This document shows, piece after piece, positions 26,682 to 35,501 of a DNA stretch of 64,000 bases. The number at the start of each line of letters is the position of its first letter. Within the stretch, counting starts at the first letter, position 1. The position numbers were made by a program, and so were the translations under genes. Source of the stretch: Alcaligenaceae bacterium (GTDB taxonomy: Bacteria; Pseudomonadota; Gammaproteobacteria; Burkholderiales; Burkholderiaceae_B). The stretch is from the NCBI GenBank assembly GCA_013416435.1, contig JACCEN010000013.1, forward strand, positions 124,001-188,000, given 5' to 3'. The notes beneath the pieces are model-generated. The model saw only the letters and a program-made list of their open reading frames with translations. It was not told the origin of the DNA and did no database searches.

Positions 26682-28279
26682 GATTGGATCGGACGCGCGC
26701 TGCGCAGGGCCTGCTCCAGCCGCGCATCCTGCTGATATATATCTGGAAAAAAATAGACTTTACCACCATCTTTGACGACGGCGGTACTGTAGGCGATCAG
26801 GACGGGTATGGGCTCGTCCAGTCGCAGCGTGCTCGACTTGCCCCTCGCCATGGCTTGGCGAATGCGCTCGGCCGTCCATTCGGGCTTGTTCTGCAAGACG
26901 AACCGGGCCAGCTCGACAGGCGACTCGATGCGTATGCAGCCGTGGCTGAAATCCCGCCGCACCCGTGAAAACAGTTCGGGCGCGGGCGTATGGTGAAGAA
27001 AGATGTTCTGGTCGTTGGGGAGAATGAACTTGATGTCGCCCAGGGCGTTGCGCGGCCCCGGCCGTTGCCGGATGCGCCAGTCTCCTCTTTGCACCGCGTC
27101 GATCGCCTCGCCCGTCAAAGAATCGACCACGGCCCCATCACGGGTAACGAACTCGAATCCCTGCTGCGTGAAATAAGCCGGATCGCGGCGCAGGCGAGGC
27201 AAGGTCTCGCGCCGAGCAATCGATGAAGGCACATTCCAGTATGGGCTGAACTCGATGGAGCGCATGTCCTCCAGGAAAATCGGGGTACGCGTGTCCAGCG
27301 CACGCCCCACCACGACCCGCATCTCCAGGCCCAGGTCGATTTCCTCTCCGCGCAACGCGTAGGCGCGCAATACGAACTCCGGAACGTTCACCACGATCAT
27401 GCGGGGTGCATGCAGCAAGGGCGTCCAGCGCAAGCGCTCCAGAGTCAGTGCCATTTGCTGAACCCGCTGCGCCGGCGTGACATTCAATGCCGCCAATGTC
27501 GCGGCACCGAGCACGCCGTCGGGCTCCAGGCCATGTCGCGTCTGGAAGCGCCGCATGCCTTCCACCAGCATGCCTTCGTACACGTCTCCTGGAAGCGCCG
27601 CCACCGACAAGTCGCCGAGCGCGGCAAGGCGCAATGCGAGCAGCGGCAGGCCATCGTAGGCCTGCCCCGGCTTCAAAGAACGCGCCGGCAGCGGCGGCAG
27701 GGGTTCCTGCCATGCGGGATGACTCCCCATGGCACGATATGCGTTCATTGCCGATCGGATCGCCGCATACATGGGAACCCGCGGCTCGGCGCTGTTCAAT
27801 GCCTCGGCAAGACGTCCCGAACGGCGGGCTTCCATGACATAAGCGCGCGCATCGAACCGGCTCGGCGGCGGCGCCTTGAACCGATGCTTCAAGACTTCGG
27901 GGCTCAAGCGCCCGTGTGTGAGGTCGGTCAGGTATCGTTCCAGCGCCGATGTCAGTTCGTCATCCAGCCGCAGTAGGAAATCAGATGCCGACGACGCGCC
28001 TTGCGACGCATTCCTGTATGCCTGCGCGAGCTCGGCGGCCCGATAGTCCCGAGGATTCAAGCCTTGCGATTCCGCGTCGGCCAATACATCGATCGCAACC
28101 CGCGCATCAGTCGTCGGCATGGTGCCCATGAACCATGAAGGCATGGGAGCCGGCTCCATGGCGGGCGATTCAATGGCGGGCACGGCGGGCTCGTTGGCGG
28201 AAAACGCAAGTGCAGGATATGAGATCGCGCAAATGGCCAGCACACCGCCCAGCAGGAAGGACAAACAGGATTTCTTCAT
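26678..28279 (-). CDS. L,D-transpeptidase (YcbB/LdtD-like)
   Basis: 533 residues from ATG 28279 (MKKSCLSFLLGGVLAICAIS signal peptide). A scaffold region precedes a peptidoglycan-binding repeat (MRRFQTRHGLEPDGVLGAATLAALN) and a C-terminal YkuD catalytic domain with RDFSHGCIRIESPVELA, where Cys is the nucleophile. It forms 3-3 cross-links in peptidoglycan. A longer frame from 28405 would place a Fur-box-like sequence and no signal peptide at its start, so the shorter form is preferred. Operon with the MepK-like gene. Confidence 0.93.
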   Translation of the reverse strand: MKKSCLSFLLGGVLAICAISYPALAFSANEPAVPAIESPAMEPAPMPSWFMGTMPTTDARVAIDVLADAESQGLNPRDYRAAELAQAYRNASQGASSASDFLLRLDDELTSALERYLTDLTHGRLSPEVLKHRFKAPPPSRFDARAYVMEARRSGRLAEALNSAEPRVPMYAAIRSAMNAYRAMGSHPAWQEPLPPLPARSLKPGQAYDGLPLLALRLAALGDLSVAALPGDVYEGMLVEGMRRFQTRHGLEPDGVLGAATLAALNVTPAQRVQQMALTLERLRWTPLLHAPRMIVVNVPEFVLRAYALRGEEIDLGLEMRVVVGRALDTRTPIFLEDMRSIEFSPYWNVPSSIARRETLPRLRRDPAYFTQQGFEFVTRDGAVVDSLTGEAIDAVQRGDWRIRQRPGPRNALGDIKFILPNDQNIFLHHTPAPELFSRVRRDFSHGCIRIESPVELARFVLQNKPEWTAERIRQAMARGKSSTLRLDEPIPVLIAYSTAVVKDGGKVYFFPDIYQQDARLEQALRSARPIQS

Positions 28280-28383
28280 AGGATTTCCGAAGAATGGGCT
28301 GTCTTCATTGTCCCATAAGCGCGCGAATGGACTCCGGCGGTGGCTGCGGAACCAGGCCGAGGATACGAAATCGTGTTTGCTGG

Positions 28384-28402
28384 GATAATAATGATTCTCG
28401 TT
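28384..28402. promoter_or_regulatory. Putative Fur box
   Basis: GATAATAATGATTCTCGTT matches the 19-bp Fur consensus at about 12 of 19 positions and has the GAGAATCATTATT core common in Fur sites. It lies between the LD-transpeptidase start and the enterochelin-esterase remnant, which as an iron-acquisition gene is the likely target. Confidence 0.6.
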
Positions 28403-28419
28403 CATAAATACCTTGTAAA

Positions 28420-29863
28420 ATGAATCGTTGTTTTTTCTGGCTGGCGTCGGTGGTTTTGCTGTTGCATCCGCCCCACCTTTCCGCTGCCGACGCTCCCTCC
28501 CTCCTCAAGCCGGGCCAGACCGTCTCGATGTCTTTGCCTCACGGCCAAGGCGCCGCCCTCTTCCAACCGCAGTCGCAGGTGGGCGACTATGTGCAGGGGG
28601 AAATCAATCTGCTCGCGGGCAGGCTGACGCTGGACCTGATCGGCGCGGACGGCAGGCACAAGCGGCGATTCGTCGAGGGCTTCGGCGGGAAGGCGCAGTT
28701 CCGCTTCGTTGCCGATGACGGCGACGCCCGCTTGCAGGTCATTGCGGATGAAATCGATGCGGATTTCGAGCTTTCCGTTACGCACGGCCCCGGCACGCAC
28801 GAGCCGCCGGCGGCCACGCGTCCAGCATTGTCGAGCCCCAGACTGCGCGATCTCGCGCGCCAACTGGAACTGGGCACCGGCACGGAAGCGTTCTGGAAAG
28901 AAATGGCCAGACAGGGCACGCCCCTGATCGAAGACAGACCGGATGGAAAAAAGCTGATGACGTTCCTGTTCAGGGGCGCGCGCCGCAACGCCAGAATCAT
29001 GGGCGCGCCCAGCAACGACCATGAGCCCATGATGCGGCTGGAAGGCAGCGACGTCTGGTACAGAACATTCATCGTGCCCGCCGACACGCGGCTTTCGTAT
29101 CGCATCGCGCCCGATATTCCGGAGCCGCCTGGTTCTTCGCGCGAAAGGCGTCTGGCCATACTCGCAACGGCTCAGGCCGATCCGCTGAACCGCCATTCCT
29201 GGCCGGCGGATGCATGTCTTCGATCCCGAGCGCGACGACAATATATTGATGATCGTGTTCGACGCGGACGAATACCTGGACAAAGTCCAGATGCCGCGCA
29301 TCCTCGACAACATGATCGCATCAGGCGCCATTCCGCCGGTGACGGCCGCCTTCGTGCATAACATGGACGCTCTTTCGCGCGGCCGGGAGTTGCCCGCAAA
29401 TCCCGACTTCGCCGACTTCCTGGCGCTGGAGCTTTTGCCCCGCCTTTTGCGCGACACAGGCCTGCAGGCCGATGCGCGGCGCACCGTGCTGGCCGGCTCC
29501 AGCTACGGCGGGCTGGCCGCCGTCAGCGCCGTGCTCCGCCATCCCGCCAAATTCGGTAATGCGCTGAGCATGTCCGGTTCCTTCTGGTGGCACCCATCGG
29601 GCACTCCGGCGTCCCACGAGGAATTCATTGCAAGGAAAATCGCCCTTGGCTCGGAGCTGAACACGCGGTTCTTCCTGTCGGCGGGCTTGTTTGAAGAGGG
29701 GCGCGACGGCCATGCCGGCATTCTCAGGCCCAACCGCCATCTGCGCGATGTGCTGCAGGCACGCGGGGCAACCGTATTCCATCGCGAATATGCCGGCGGA
29801 CATGATTACCTGGTGTGGCGCGGAGCCATTTCCGACGGATTGCTGGCCTTGTTCGGCCGTTGA
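28420..29863 (+). pseudogene. Enterochelin esterase-like protein, broken by an internal deletion/frameshift
   Basis: Two halves of one Fes/IroD-type esterase in different frames. 28420 to ~29200 gives a signal peptide and the N-terminal enterochelin-esterase domain (MTFLFRGARRNARIMG, MMRLEGSDVWYRTF, ATAQADPLNRHSW). About 29210-29863 gives the alpha/beta-hydrolase part (ILMIVFDADEYL, nucleophile GSSYGG, SGSFWW, catalytic His in GGHDYLVW). The segment that normally joins them (roughly 50 residues, recalled from the family) is missing and the frame shifts by one. The second half has its own ATG at 29210 and all catalytic residues, so residual function cannot be excluded. Preceded by a Fur box. 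Confidence 0.8.
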
Positions 29864-30750
29864 ATCCCCGACTCGGCGCCGGCTTGCACGGATTCATCGC
29901 CACGCGCATGCGATCCATGCTTGGAGGCGTAGGTCCAGGTGAACTCCGCCCCCAGCAGGAAAATCTGCGATGCGTAGTACACCCAGATCAGCACGACCAC
30001 GAGCGAGCCGGCCGCCGTAAGAGAAGAGATGGACGCGCTCTTGCCCACATACAGGCCGATCAGCACCTTGCCGATTTCAAACAGGACCGCCGTGACGAAT
30101 GCACCGGTCCATACATCGCGCCAGGCGATGCGCACTTGAGGCATGAATTTGAAAATGGCGGCGAACATCACGGTCATCATCGCTATGGACGCCGCTGTGT
30201 TCAAGGCCTGCAGCATCAATTCCCAGCCAGGCAGCAGGCCTACGCCCCAGCGGCCCAATGCGCCGAAGAACGCGCTGACGATCAAAGAGACCAGCAGCAG
30301 GAAGGCCAGTCCCAGCACGAGGCCAAAAGAAAGCAGACGCGCGCGGACGGTATTCCAGATACCAGACACTTTTTCCCGCGCCGACACTTTCCAGATGCGA
30401 TCAAGAGCCCGCTGCAGTTCAGCGAAGACGGTCGTTGCGCCAACCACCAACACCACCAGGCTGATGAGAGTGGCGATGGCCCCTTGCTTGGGCTCGTCAG
30501 CACCTTTCAATAGCGTTTCCACCCCCTGGGCACCGTCCCGTCCAACCAGTTCGCTGACTTGATTCATGATCTCGCCGCGCACGGCGTCTTCGCCCCAGAC
30601 GGCACCCGCCACCGCAATCACGATCAGCAGCAAAGGGGCGAGCGAGAAAACCGTATAGAAAGCGACCGACGCGCCCATGCTCGGCGCATCATCATCGATC
30701 CACGCGGTGACCGAGTCCTTGATAAGATCAAAGAATTGCTTGAATCGCAT
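29806..30750 (-). CDS. YihY/BrkB-family inner membrane protein
   Basis: 314 residues with six predicted membrane helices. Family motifs DDAPSMGASVAFYTVFSLAPLLLI, AELQRALDRIWKV, FKFMPQVRIAWRDVWTGAFVTAVLFEIGK and VLIWVYYASQIFLLGAEFTW are clear. Function unsettled; earlier called ribonuclease BN in error. The hydrophilic C-terminal tail (~40 residues) overlaps the 3' end of the esterase remnant by 58 bases on the opposite strand. Confidence 0.9.
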   Translation of the reverse strand: MRFKQFFDLIKDSVTAWIDDDAPSMGASVAFYTVFSLAPLLLIVIAVAGAVWGEDAVRGEIMNQVSELVGRDGAQGVETLLKGADEPKQGAIATLISLVVLVVGATTVFAELQRALDRIWKVSAREKVSGIWNTVRARLLSFGLVLGLAFLLLVSLIVSAFFGALGRWGVGLLPGWELMLQALNTAASIAMMTVMFAAIFKFMPQVRIAWRDVWTGAFVTAVLFEIGKVLIGLYVGKSASISSLTAAGSLVVVLIWVYYASQIFLLGAEFTWTYASKHGSHARGDESVQAGAESGIQRPNKASNPSEMAPRHTR

Positions 30751-30800
30751 CGGCAGCTCCCGTTGTTGTTGCCGACCCCAGCATTTATCATGCCATCACC

Positions 30801-31349
30801 ATGCACTCATTGATCATGCAAGAAAACCCAAGGCTGGCGATCCAGCCGCTGAACAGCACCGCGTTCTCCGACTACGGCTGGATGCTGGGCAAGCCCTTTC
30901 CGGAAGACGGCGATGTGCCGCGCTATCGCAATGACGCCACGGACTTCTGGCAGGAGCATGTCTTCGATACCGGCCCCGGTGGCGAACATGAAGTGCTTTG
31001 GGTCAATTATCGCAGCGCAAGCCCGCTGGTGAACAGCCTGGAAAAGCATTTGATCACGCAGCAGGCGATCATCCCGCTCACCGGCGAACTCATCCAGGTG
31101 GTGGCGGCCAGCGGCTCCGACGGCGGCCCAGACCTTTCCTCCATCGCCGCATTCAGCATAATCCCCGGTCAAGGCATATGCATGCGCCCGGGCTGCTGGC
31201 ACGCTACGCGGGTGCGGCATGGCGGGGTATGCGGCGTGATGCTCACCCGCCGCTCCACCACGGCGGACCTCATCGGCCATTTGCAGCATGGAGATCCGAT
31301 GCAGGAATCCGCCATATCGGCCGTAACGGATATCGTGCTGGCGATTTAG
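30801..31349 (+). CDS. allA: Ureidoglycolate lyase
   Basis: 182 residues of the AllA family: LAIQPLNSTAFSDYGWML at the start, WVNYRSASPLVNSLEKHLITQQAIIPLTG, and IIPGQGICMRPGCWHATR at the cupin-like metal-free active site. It splits ureidoglycolate to glyoxylate and urea in allantoin use. A second ATG at 30816 is a possible start. A sodium/solute symporter lies convergently downstream, but no other allantoin gene is seen. Three palindromic repeats follow. Confidence 0.85.
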   Translation: MHSLIMQENPRLAIQPLNSTAFSDYGWMLGKPFPEDGDVPRYRNDATDFWQEHVFDTGPGGEHEVLWVNYRSASPLVNSLEKHLITQQAIIPLTGELIQVVAASGSDGGPDLSSIAAFSIIPGQGICMRPGCWHATRVRHGGVCGVMLTRRSTTADLIGHLQHGDPMQESAISAVTDIVLAI

Positions 31350-31359
31350 CCGGGCGGAA

Positions 31360-31489
31360 GGGGTCAGACCCCATGCGGGGTCTGACCCCGGCAATGGAAG
31401 GAAGGAGCCAGACCCCAGACGGGGTCTGACCCCCTGAAGCCAAACGAGCACGACAGAATGGGGTCAGACCCCATGCGGGGTCTGACCCC
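31360..31489. repeat. Cluster of three palindromic repeats
   Basis: Units at 31360-31389, 31404-31433 and 31460-31489 between convergent genes. The second is the most diverged (left arm GGAGCCAGACCCC). The spacers after units 2 and 3 share an AAACGAGC motif, pointing to duplication of unit plus flank; the last copy of that flank belongs to the end of the 43-aa gene. Confidence 0.93.
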
Positions 31490-31494
31490 TCAAG

Positions 31495-31626
31495 TCAAAC
31501 GAGCTTGTCGTCGTTCTTGGCCGCATTCCGCATATCGCGCGCGACGCCGGCGACGAGCACGATCAGCACGGCGGCGGCAATGATGGGCCAGACCAGGACA
31601 TAAGCGGTCAAAGCGGTAATACTCAT
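31495..31626 (-). CDS. Putative transporter small subunit, 43 aa
   Basis: Starts MSITALTAYVLVWPIIAAAV with one membrane helix (residues ~5-27), then a charged tail RDMRNAAKNDDKLV. AGAGGA lies ahead of the ATG at 31626. It is directly upstream on the + map but downstream in transcription of the SSS symporter, 17 bases after its stop. Small single-helix partners of this type are annotated beside such symporters; I recognise the pattern but not a proven function. Confidence 0.75.
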   Translation of the reverse strand: MSITALTAYVLVWPIIAAAVLIVLVAGVARDMRNAAKNDDKLV

Positions 31627-31643
31627 TTCTGCATCCTCTCTTA

Positions 31644-33263
31644 TCAACGTGTGTGGAACGCGACCACGCGTTTGCCGATCAGGTCAAAATCGAAGCTTTC
31701 GTGCGCCCTCAGGCTAAGGCCGATGCATACGACCGCGCTCGACCCATAGGCAACCAACGAGCTCATCAACACGGGATAGTCGCGTAAAAAGCCCACCGCG
31801 TAAGGAGCAAGCACGACCATGGTGACTGCACCCAGCAGCAAGCCGGCCTTCTTGCCCAGCAGCCCGAAAGCCATCAGGCCGATCACGACGCCGCCGCCTA
31901 TCGAAGCAAGCAGTTCCAGTGGAACGGCCATTACGCCGTTCAAATCGACCAGTTGGAAACGGGTAGCGACGAACATGGCGAAAGCGGCCAGCACGGATAG
32001 CGTGAACGCGCGGTTATCGACGCGGTTCCAGTACAGGCTTACGATGACGGGAAAAACGATTGCTCCCCATAATGCGCCGACGAACACCAGCATGGAAAGA
32101 ATGTCCAGCTTCAATGTGGCGAACATGATGCCCAAAGCAGTGGCGACGATCATCGTGGCACGGCCCACCCACAGCATGGTTTTGGGTTTAGGCTTGCCGC
32201 GAGCCAGATTCTTGCCGTAGACGTCGGTCATGAAAATGGACGAAAGCGCCGCCAGGTCCGAATCCGCAGTCGACGACAACGAGCCGACAACCAGAATGAA
32301 AAACAGGCAAACCAGCACCGGCGACAGATACGTGGCCGCCATCTGGGGGATCAGGTTGTTCAGATCGCCGTTCAGTGGCTGCACGCCGGCCAGCACCGCC
32401 AGCAAGCCCAGCATGCCAAGACCGATCACGATGGAACCGTAGCCGATGGTGGCGGTGATGAAGGTAGGCTTGATCAAGTCTTCACGCACGGCGAACAGGC
32501 GCTGCGCAATGGTCTGGTTGCCTATGGCATAGGCCAGCACCGCCACGAAATATGGCGCCCCCTGTTCCAGTATCGCCTTCTTGGAAAAGAAATCCGCCTG
32601 GTCGCTGGTGAGCCGCGGCAGGCCGCTGACGAATAGCTCGGGGCCGCCCAGCTTGAAGAAGATCACGGGAATGATGATGACGGCCGCCAGTATCATCGCG
32701 ACGAGCTGGGCGAAGTCCGTCAGCACCGATGCACGGAACCCCGACCACAAGGTGTACGAAAGCACGCCCAAGGCCACAATGAGCACGCCCTGGTTGAAGG
32801 AAAGCGGCGACAGCATGGAAACCAGAGCGCCCGCCGCCGTGAAATTGACCATGAGGCTGATCACGCTGCCCAGGACATTTGAGACGGCCAGTATCATCTG
32901 GCTGGATCGACCGTGGCGGGCATGCATGATTTCCGCCAGCGTATGCGCATTGGGGGCCACCTCGCGAAACCGGCGCCCGAAGGGGTAGATGAACAAAATC
33001 ATCAGCGCCCCCCACATGCCGTAATGCAGTGCGCCGGACAGTCCATATTTGTAGCCCGAGCTGGCCGCCGCATAAAAAGAGGCCGCCCAGACCCAGGTAG
33101 CGGTCATGCTGGCGGCCGACATGCCAAATCCTATGGCACCGTTTGATGTCATGTATCCGTCTGCGTTTTCATTTTTTTTGCTGATCTTCAATGTCATCAG
33201 AAACGACAGGCCGTAGAAGCCGAACAGCAACAGCAGAACTGTAGAAAGAGACAGTTGGCTCAT
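31644..33263 (-). CDS. Sodium:solute symporter family transporter
   Basis: 539 residues, ~13 membrane helices, SSS family (PutP/PanF/DUR3 fold). ATG at 33263 (MSQLSLSTVLLLLFGFYGLSF) with GGAGGA upstream; a longer in-frame start adds a non-membrane leader without support. Features include SMTATWVWAASFYAAASSGYKYG, NAHTLAEIMHARHG, YTLWSGFRASVLTDFAQL and VGSLSSTADSDLAALSS (Na+-site region). The nearby ureidoglycolate lyase suggests a purine/allantoin/urea-related substrate; this is inference. Confidence 0.9.
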   Translation of the reverse strand: MSQLSLSTVLLLLFGFYGLSFLMTLKISKKNENADGYMTSNGAIGFGMSAASMTATWVWAASFYAAASSGYKYGLSGALHYGMWGALMILFIYPFGRRFREVAPNAHTLAEIMHARHGRSSQMILAVSNVLGSVISLMVNFTAAGALVSMLSPLSFNQGVLIVALGVLSYTLWSGFRASVLTDFAQLVAMILAAVIIIPVIFFKLGGPELFVSGLPRLTSDQADFFSKKAILEQGAPYFVAVLAYAIGNQTIAQRLFAVREDLIKPTFITATIGYGSIVIGLGMLGLLAVLAGVQPLNGDLNNLIPQMAATYLSPVLVCLFFILVVGSLSSTADSDLAALSSIFMTDVYGKNLARGKPKPKTMLWVGRATMIVATALGIMFATLKLDILSMLVFVGALWGAIVFPVIVSLYWNRVDNRAFTLSVLAAFAMFVATRFQLVDLNGVMAVPLELLASIGGGVVIGLMAFGLLGKKAGLLLGAVTMVVLAPYAVGFLRDYPVLMSSLVAYGSSAVVCIGLSLRAHESFDFDLIGKRVVAFHTR

Positions 33264-33615
33264 TCTTCCTCCAATGCACATCGCGTGCGTCGCGAGCACG
33301 ACGCGTAACCCGAGCTAAGCGGGTATTTTGCGATGGATAAATGTCAGTCCGTGACCACAGGGAAAGCTGCGGAAGAGCGGCAAGCAAGTGCCGCGGGACT
33401 ATCGACAAACAAGGCTGAAATGATCGAAACAGAGGCTCATGTATTGCCTATGCACCATCGCAGGCAATACAGCTATTTCGTCAGCCACGACCCCGGACGA
33501 GGCCGGGAATTTTGATACCGAAAGACGCGGGAGCGCCCTTTGGGAAGACTGTATGATAGCAAACCGACCCGGGTCGTGTAAATGACCCCTGGAAGCCGGC
33601 AGGGGCAGCCGCAAG
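33264..33615. other. Intergenic region between the SSS symporter and the SoxYZ gene
   Basis: About 350 bases without a gene. It contains the symporter promoter on the minus strand, a 12-bp palindrome CGACCCGGGTCG at 33565-33576, and a hairpin CCCCTG/CAGGGG at 33586-33605 (8-base loop) just after the SoxYZ-like stop, which may help end that transcript although no T-run follows. Confidence 0.45.
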
Positions 33616-34428
33616 TTAAATACTAGCCTTGAATTCCGCGTTGCGGCCGGCGTCTTCGAACCAGGCAAAGCGTAGGTCGCCGCCTTGCGGCGGGCTTGCG
33701 GTAAATCGCAAATATGGATTTGCCGCCAGCGACCGGTAGTACTTGGCCTTGACCAGCGGGCGCCCGCCAAGCGTTGCCTCGAACGCATCGATGATGCGCA
33801 AAGGCGGTGTGTCGCCGCTGGCGTTCGTCGCCAAGCCAGTATCCATGGGGTGATTGATCATGGTCAGAAACTCACCCGGTGTGCCTGGCTTCCACCCCTT
33901 GGGCAGCCGCACACGCGCCTGCATTTCCGCTGCGCGATCCACCTGCCCCGTCGGTGCCATGCAGCCGCTGGTCGTGACACGAACCGCGCGCTCCGCCACC
34001 ACCACGCGCCCGTCTTCGGTGGTGGCGACGACCACGACCGATTGCGATTCACTGAGGCGGATGCGCGTGGCCAGTTTGATCAACCCGGCATCCTCGCCGA
34101 ATTCGTACGATGCGACTTCGGGTGTCGGATTGCGGGTCGCATACACGTCGAGCGACCGGATGCTGCGGCCTTGTCCCTCTAGCGCGGACTCTATCGATAG
34201 CGGCACCGAAGATCCGTCCTCGGCCACCAGCGGCAGTTCCAGCTTGATGCCCTCGCCCGTCACCGGACGATCGCCGATCTTCTTGCGCACGGCATCGAGC
34301 TTGTGCGCCTCTTGAGCCCAAGCGCACCATGGGATCACCGTGGCAGCCGTACCGGCCAAGGCTGCAAGCATGGCCCTGCGCCGCAATGGAGATGAGAGTC
34401 CGGAAGAAGATGCTGAAAAATATGTCAT
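33616..34428 (-). CDS. Fused SoxY-SoxZ sulfur carrier protein
   Basis: 270 residues. Twin-arginine-like leader SPLRRRAMLAALAGTAATVIPW, SoxY domain (residues ~45-158) ending VRVTTSGCMAPTG, where Cys156 is the sulfur-carrying residue, and a SoxZ domain (residues ~165-270: AEMQARVRLPKGWKPG, TMINHPMDTG, KAKYYRSLAANPYLRF). In stand-alone SoxY the Cys is in a C-terminal GGCGG; here it is a linker between the domains. ATG at 34428 overlaps the transporter stop (ATGA). Periplasmic carrier of sulfur intermediates. Confidence 0.85.
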   Translation of the reverse strand: MTYFSASSSGLSSPLRRRAMLAALAGTAATVIPWCAWAQEAHKLDAVRKKIGDRPVTGEGIKLELPLVAEDGSSVPLSIESALEGQGRSIRSLDVYATRNPTPEVASYEFGEDAGLIKLATRIRLSESQSVVVVATTEDGRVVVAERAVRVTTSGCMAPTGQVDRAAEMQARVRLPKGWKPGTPGEFLTMINHPMDTGLATNASGDTPPLRIIDAFEATLGGRPLVKAKYYRSLAANPYLRFTASPPQGGDLRFAWFEDAGRNAEFKASI

Positions 34429-35453
34429 GCCTGCAATGATGTAGAGTGATGCGCGGCACGCAGCGTCGCAAGCCACGCGCCGGCGACGATCGCCGCACTG
34501 GCGATCATGGATCCGTATGCCAGCGTGGTCAAGCCTGTCAGGCCCTGCCCGATGGAGCAGCCCAGCGCAAGCGCGCCGCCGATTCCCATCAAGGCGCCGC
34601 CGGACAAATAGCGCAGCATTTGCCGCGGCGACTCAAAGCCTTGCAGGCGATACTGTCCTCGCAGTACGGACGAAACGGCCGAACCCGCCAACACGCCCAG
34701 CACGATCGCGACGCTAAAACTCAGGCTGGCGCCCGTCGCGATCATCGCGTAGTGGATCGTCTCGCCAATGGGGGCGACAAAGGTAAGCGATGCAAGCGGC
34801 ACTGGGTCGAAGTCGTCGGCGCCCAGCCTGCCGGTCGCCCACCAACCCGAGACCACCAAGCCTCCGATCACGGCGCCGCCCGCGAGGTCGATCCTTCCGT
34901 ATTTCCAGCTTTCCCGGCGGAAAGCAAAGACGAGCAACACCAAGGCCAGCAGCGCGACCACGACATGTCGCGGCATGCCGTCCGGCACGGCGATGCCGGC
35001 CGGGCTCAGCAGGCTCGACTCCGAAAGCAGTACGCGCAGCGGCGCGATGACGCCGGTCAAGGCCATATAGGCCGCAATGCCCAGGCAGATCAGCACCATG
35101 AAGGACCGAAGATTGCCCTGCCCCAGCAGCACCAGGGCTCGCGCGCCGCAGCCGTTTGAGAGCACCATGCCATAGCCGAACATGAGCCCGCCCAGCGGCA
35201 GCAACAACCAGGAAAACGCGGGCGCCATATAGAGCGACCGGCCGATATCGACCCAACCCGCCAGGACCATGAGATGTGTGCCGAGCAGCGCAACTGCCAG
35301 GGCGACGGCGAACGCCTGAAGCTTGTACCCCTTGCTTTGGCCCCATTGCTCCTGCAAGCCGCGGTGCAGGCAGAACCCGGTGATCTGCCCCGTTACGCCG
35401 AAGGCCATGCCTATGGCAAGGCCGGCCCAGAGCACGAGTTCAACGTTCGACAT
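34425..35453 (-). CDS. YeeE/YedE family (TsuA-like) sulfur-compound transporter
   Basis: 342 residues, ~9 membrane helices. Conserved Cys motifs are present in GFCLHRGLQ, LSNGCGARALVLLGQGNLRS and LGCSIGQGLTG, as in thiosulfate importers such as TsuA. Located between the flavocytochrome c genes and the SoxYZ fusion, all on one strand and tightly packed, so it likely moves thiosulfate or a related sulfur species across the inner membrane. Confidence 0.87.
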   Translation of the reverse strand: MSNVELVLWAGLAIGMAFGVTGQITGFCLHRGLQEQWGQSKGYKLQAFAVALAVALLGTHLMVLAGWVDIGRSLYMAPAFSWLLLPLGGLMFGYGMVLSNGCGARALVLLGQGNLRSFMVLICLGIAAYMALTGVIAPLRVLLSESSLLSPAGIAVPDGMPRHVVVALLALVLLVFAFRRESWKYGRIDLAGGAVIGGLVVSGWWATGRLGADDFDPVPLASLTFVAPIGETIHYAMIATGASLSFSVAIVLGVLAGSAVSSVLRGQYRLQGFESPRQMLRYLSGGALMGIGGALALGCSIGQGLTGLTTLAYGSMIASAAIVAGAWLATLRAAHHSTSLQA

Positions 35454-35501
35454 AATTTTCCTGCTTCCGTTGTGCGCCCAGGGGCCTGGCCAACCCGGCG
35501 G

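Noticed and set aside
28402-29484. Minus-strand frame over the esterase remnant
   Set aside because: Being open across the frameshift is chance; it has no domain pattern and lacks a sensible start signal.
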